Assembly (NCBI RefSeq): GCF_947499705.1
Contig: NZ_CANMPJ010000001.1
Span: 593,501 to 657,500 of the forward strand
Source of the DNA: an uncultured Erythrobacter sp.
GTDB lineage: Bacteria > Pseudomonadota > Alphaproteobacteria > Sphingomonadales > Sphingomonadaceae
Length of the DNA stretch: 64,000 bases
Direction of reading: 5' to 3'
Positions 60,689 to 64,000 of the stretch are shown piece after piece (position 1 is the stretch's first letter; each line of letters opens with the position of its first letter). Both the position numbers and the translations under genes were made by a program. A model generated the notes under the pieces. That model searched no databases. It was not told the origin of the DNA and saw only the letters and a list, made by a program, of their open reading frames with translations.

Positions 60689-63600
60689 ATGACACCGACC
60701 TCTCCTTTTCGCGCGCCATTGCTGGCCGGGGTTTGCGCGGCCGGCCTGACCGCACAGGCGGCCATGGCTCAGGACGAGCCGCGCGATGCGCCGCCGCCCA
60801 GGCAGGCACCAGTCACCGAGGAAACCGAGCCAGAAATCGGTGTCGGAAGCGGTGAGATTGTCGTCAACGCTCAGCGGCTGCGTGGGCAATTGGATGTCGA
60901 ACAGGAACCGCTGCTTGAGCTGGGCGAAGATGACATCGCGGCGGAGGGCGTCACCTCGATTGCCGATCTTATCACCCAGATCACCAACCAGACCGGCTCT
61001 GCGCGAGGGCGCGGTGGTGGTGGACGTCCGGTGATCCTGATCAATGGCATCCGCATCGGGTCTTTCCGGGAGTTCAGGAACTATCCCCCTGAGGCGCTCG
61101 CACGGGTTGAAGTGTTCCCGGAAGAAGTGGCGCAGCGTTTTGGGTTTCCGCCCGACCGCCGGGTCATCAACCTGATCCTGAAGGAAAACTACCGCAACGC
61201 GGAGGTTGAGTTCGAATTCGAAGGGCCGTCGCGCGGCGGCTATCATCAGCGCGAGCAAGAGCTGGGCTTCCTCCAGATCGCCGATGGCGGGCGCATCAAC
61301 TTCAATTTCGAAGCCAGCGACAGATCGCTGCTGACTGAAGATGAGCGCGACATCATCCAGACCCCTGGATCGATATCGGATGTCGCAGGTGATCCAGATC
61401 AGGCATCATTCCGCAGTCTCGTGTCAGACAGCCGGTCGCTCGACGGAAATATCAGCTGGGCGAAGGCGATCATCGACAGCGGTATCTCGCTCAGTGCGAA
61501 CCTCAATTACGCCCGCTCAGACTTCCTTACATTGCAAGGGCTCAATACCGTTAATCTGACTGACCCCGACGGCAACACGGTGCTGCGTACGTTCGGTGAA
61601 GACACTCCACTGGAACAGCGCATTTCAACCGACACGATCTCAAGCTCGGGATCGCTGACCAAGCCGGTTAACGCGTTTCGCCTCACAAGCACTTTCAACG
61701 CTAGCCTGTCGGAATCGACGCAGGAATTCGATCAACGCTTCGACACAGAAGTGCTTGAAGCCGACGCAACCGCCGGACTCCTGGCGCTCGATGCGGAGCT
61801 ACCAAGTCGCGTACCGGTTGGGTTTGATACAGCGCTTACTCGCAACATTTCGGGCAGCACGCTTTCTACATTGCGCGGGCCCTTAGCCAACCTCCCGGGT
61901 GGTGAACTGCTTGCCACTTTCGATGTCGGCTACAACTGGACCCGGCTCGAAAGTTCGGACACGCGCAATGTCGGCGAAGTCCAGCTTACGCGAGGCGATC
62001 TGTCGACCGGCGTCAATCTCGTTGTGCCGCTGACAAGCCGCCGAAATGGCTTCGCCGACGCGCTTGGCAGCTTCACACTCAATGGCCAGATTGGGCTCAA
62101 CCGCCTATCTGACTTCGGCACGCTTGGTGACTACACGATTGGCCTTAATTGGGGCGTGACCGACAAGCTTACCTTGTCCGCCAACTATATCGTTCGCGAA
62201 GTCGCGCCCGGCCTCACCTCGCTCGGCAATCCGGAAGTCCAGTTCTTCAACGTACCGGTGTTCGACTTTACCAATGGCGAAACCGTACTCGCGACCGTGA
62301 CTACGGGCGGAAACCCCGACTTGCTCGCGGAGACCCAGCGCGATTGGAAATTCGCGCTCAACTGGGAATTGCCGTTCATCGACAACACCCGCTTCACGGC
62401 CGAGTATATCCGCAACCGATCCGACGATGTGACGCGCGGGTTTCCGATCATTTCCCCAGAGATCGAAGCGGCTTTCCCCGACCGGATCACGCGCGATGCG
62501 GGTGGCACTCTGATCGCGGTCGATCGCCGCCCTGTGACCTTCGCCGAGACACGGGCAAACCGCTTGCAATTCGGCCTGTTTACCCGCGGCAGCTTTGGTG
62601 CAGGTGACCAAGGTCGTCGCGGTGGACGCCCTAGTGCTGGAAGGCCGCCGGGCACAGGTGGGCGCGGTGGACCTCCCGCTAGTTCTGACACGCCGCCTGA
62701 AGCTGGTGCGGCTGGCCCCCCTGCGCCGGGCGGAGCGCGCGGTCCGCGAGGCCGTGGTGGGCCACCTAGCCCGGAGCAGCGCCAGCAATTCATGGCATTC
62801 CGGGAGCGGCTTTGTGCCGACGATGGGCTCGCTTTCGTCACTAGATTGGTGCGTGCGGTTGAGAATGGCGAAGACCTGTCGGCTGAGATGCCTGGGTTCG
62901 ACCCCCAACGCTTTGAGCGCATTCTCTCCCGCGTGCGCGACGAAAACGGCGAGATCAGCGATGAGCGTCTCGCGCAGTTTCGCGAGCGTTTGTGCAGTAT
63001 GGACCCGGGCATGTTCCGCGGCGGCCGCGGAGGTCGTGGCGGCGAGGGCGGTCCTCCTGGGCGCAGCTCTGACGGTCCTCCGCCCGGTGTCGCTGGAGGG
63101 CCTGCCGGTGGAGGCCGACCGGGTGGTCCAGCAGGCGGCGCATCGGCGGAGTTTCGCGCGCGCGCCTGCGGCGAAGATGGCGTTGCGGCCATCCGTGAGC
63201 TGGTCGGCAAAATCGAGCGCGGAGAAGATGTTTCGGCAGAGCTGCCCGGCGTCGATCCGCAGTTCATCAAGCTGGGCCTCGATCAATCGCGCGACGAGGA
63301 TGGTAACATTCCTGATGCTGCGTTGGAACGGTTTCGGGAGCAATTCTGCGCCAACCAACCAGATCAGCAAGCAGGCGGCGAAGGCGGGCCGCCAAGCGGC
63401 GCGCGCCAAGGCGGTGGCCCAGCCTTCAACCCGCTCGCACGGCGAAATTTCAGGGGTTTCCGCTACTTTGCATCGCTCAATCACACGATCGAACTCGACA
63501 ATGAGATTCTGATCGCGCCGGGCATTCCGGTGCTTGACCAGCTTGATGGTGATGCCACCGGAACATTCGGATTGTCGCGGCATTCGACGCGGTTCGACGC

Positions 63601-63931
63601 CGGTATCTTTGGCTCTGGAATCGGCATGCGCCTCTCCGCTCGCTACACGGGCGAGGCCACGTTGAACGGTTCAGGACTGCCGGGCAGCAGCGACATTTTC
63701 TTCGACGATCTGGCGACCTTCGACATCCGCGTTTTCAGCGAAATCGGTCAGCTGGTGGGCAAGAACGAAGGAATTCTGAAGAACTTCCGCATTTCCCTGC
63801 GCGCCGACAATGTCTTCGACGCGCGGCGGAGCGTGCGCGATGAGGATGGCGAAACGCCGCTGAACTACCAGCCGTTTCTAATCGACCCGGTCGGAAGGTT
63901 TATCGGCGTGGATATTCGGAAGTTGTTTTAG
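60689..63931 (+). CDS. TonB-dependent receptor with duplicated Cys-bounded modules in a Gly/Pro-rich insert
   Basis: A 1080-aa outer-membrane receptor. The signal peptide ends at about AMAQD (residue 28). A Pro-rich linker and a plug with IVVNAQRLRGQLDVEQ, GRPVILINGIRIGSF and VEVFPEEVAQRFGFPPDRRVINLIL follow, then the barrel ending IGVDIRKLF. Between barrel strands, residues about 640-925 form an insert of Gly/Pro/Arg-rich linkers. It carries two related helical modules, with Cys709-Cys769 and Cys827-Cys887, both pairs exactly 60 residues apart. Gly-rich loops occur at this place in related sphingomonad receptors; the modules I do not recognise. The ligand is unknown. Confidence 0.9.
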   Translation: MTPTSPFRAPLLAGVCAAGLTAQAAMAQDEPRDAPPPRQAPVTEETEPEIGVGSGEIVVNAQRLRGQLDVEQEPLLELGEDDIAAEGVTSIADLITQITNQTGSARGRGGGGRPVILINGIRIGSFREFRNYPPEALARVEVFPEEVAQRFGFPPDRRVINLILKENYRNAEVEFEFEGPSRGGYHQREQELGFLQIADGGRINFNFEASDRSLLTEDERDIIQTPGSISDVAGDPDQASFRSLVSDSRSLDGNISWAKAIIDSGISLSANLNYARSDFLTLQGLNTVNLTDPDGNTVLRTFGEDTPLEQRISTDTISSSGSLTKPVNAFRLTSTFNASLSESTQEFDQRFDTEVLEADATAGLLALDAELPSRVPVGFDTALTRNISGSTLSTLRGPLANLPGGELLATFDVGYNWTRLESSDTRNVGEVQLTRGDLSTGVNLVVPLTSRRNGFADALGSFTLNGQIGLNRLSDFGTLGDYTIGLNWGVTDKLTLSANYIVREVAPGLTSLGNPEVQFFNVPVFDFTNGETVLATVTTGGNPDLLAETQRDWKFALNWELPFIDNTRFTAEYIRNRSDDVTRGFPIISPEIEAAFPDRITRDAGGTLIAVDRRPVTFAETRANRLQFGLFTRGSFGAGDQGRRGGRPSAGRPPGTGGRGGPPASSDTPPEAGAAGPPAPGGARGPRGRGGPPSPEQRQQFMAFRERLCADDGLAFVTRLVRAVENGEDLSAEMPGFDPQRFERILSRVRDENGEISDERLAQFRERLCSMDPGMFRGGRGGRGGEGGPPGRSSDGPPPGVAGGPAGGGRPGGPAGGASAEFRARACGEDGVAAIRELVGKIERGEDVSAELPGVDPQFIKLGLDQSRDEDGNIPDAALERFREQFCANQPDQQAGGEGGPPSGARQGGGPAFNPLARRNFRGFRYFASLNHTIELDNEILIAPGIPVLDQLDGDATGTFGLSRHSTRFDAGIFGSGIGMRLSARYTGEATLNGSGLPGSSDIFFDDLATFDIRVFSEIGQLVGKNEGILKNFRISLRADNVFDARRSVRDEDGETPLNYQPFLIDPVGRFIGVDIRKLF
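62789..63349 (+). repeat. Tandem 61-residue protein module (two copies) within the TonB receptor
   Basis: Copy 1 is residues 701-769 and copy 2 is residues 822-887. From first to last Cys the copies align without gaps and share 30 of 61 residues by my count, including DG, ELV/RLV, GEDxSAExPGxDPQ, RDExGxI and FRExxC. The RDENGEISDERL / RDEDGNIPDAAL segment resembles an EF-hand loop, but positions 1 and 12 lack acidic ligands. Gly/Pro-rich linkers flank both copies. Confidence 0.8.
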
Positions 63932-63940
63932 GGATTTGAG

Positions 63941-63967
63941 CCCCCTCTTCTTCAGAGGAGGGGGTTT
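63941..63967 (+). terminator. Hairpin terminator after the TonB receptor gene
   Basis: CCCCCTCTTC paired with GAGGAGGGGG-like bases (one G-U, short loop), followed by TTT, 10 bp after the stop. The short T-run makes it a modest terminator. Confidence 0.65.
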
Positions 63968-64000
63968 GGGGGTGGTGGCGAGGCCGGGACGGACGCTTGC

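Noticed and set aside
62105..63583. 492-codon open frame on the minus strand
   Set aside because: It is the antisense of the TonB receptor, including the Gly/Pro-rich insert, which removes stop codons on the other strand. It has no motifs and no ribosome-binding site.

Overview
The window is a GC-rich (roughly 60 %) chromosomal segment of an alphaproteobacterium. Gene content and protein style point to Sphingomonadales, most likely the Erythrobacteraceae. The pointers are a CcrM-type GANTC methyltransferase, a split pntAA/pntAB/pntB transhydrogenase with a small aa3-oxidase subunit IV gene in front, several sphingomonad-style TonB-dependent receptors and beta-barrel proteins, and an infA-maf-RNase-yacG-tRNA-Phe row. 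I see no prophage, insertion sequence with a transposase, integron or CRISPR array. Most of the window is ordinary core genome with a few oddities.

Layout. 1-5 kb: the end of an M1 peptidase, a purine-salvage pair (adenine/adenosine deaminase plus phosphoribosyltransferase, ATGA overlap) and parC. 5-10 kb: a minus-strand row with a secreted repeat protein, CCA-adding enzyme, CoA pyrophosphatase, DUF1285 protein, GNAT acetyltransferase and a lipoprotein PQQ-type sugar dehydrogenase. The start codon of the dehydrogenase overlaps that of the divergent rnhB. 10-20 kb: cation antiporter, ccrM behind a dense cluster of GANTC sites, two outer-membrane barrels, folP, a PhoD-like phosphatase, an SDR enzyme and an NtrC-like regulator with a degenerate sigma-54 contact loop.

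20-30 kb: a transhydrogenase operon that contains an unrelated low-GC secreted protein and a palindromic repeat fused in frame to the start of pntB; then a TPR protein; then a tight three-gene unit (beta-helix protein, diheme cytochrome c, alpha/beta hydrolase); then a racemase-family protein lacking both catalytic cysteines. 30-40 kb: dGTPase, an NAD(P)-binding protein, an ABA4-like membrane protein, acyl-CoA ligase, DUF938 protein, a short entericidin-type lipoprotein, an EamA transporter, a phospholipase C-type phosphoesterase and a solitary cpaF. 40-48 kb: an envelope-lipid/glycan group (methyltransferase, UPF0104 membrane protein, large GT-C-like membrane protein, polyprenol-phosphate type GT2), a second EamA transporter and glmS with a GFA-family gene.

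48-64 kb: a membrane GGDEF-EAL protein, purQ and purS, a TonB receptor with an M16 protease, purC, tRNA-Phe, yacG, a short RNase E/G-type protein, maf, infA, and a 1080-residue TonB receptor. That receptor has a Gly/Pro-rich insert carrying two copies of a cysteine-bounded helical module.

The best candidates for undescribed biology are the beta-helix/diheme-cytochrome/hydrolase operon (26.5-29.7 kb), the duplicated module in the last TonB receptor (62.8-63.35 kb), the repeat-derived N-terminus of PntB with the foreign gene in its operon (21.7-22.9 kb), and the GANTC cluster in front of ccrM (11.6-11.76 kb). All calls come from reading the sequence. No database search or structure prediction was run.
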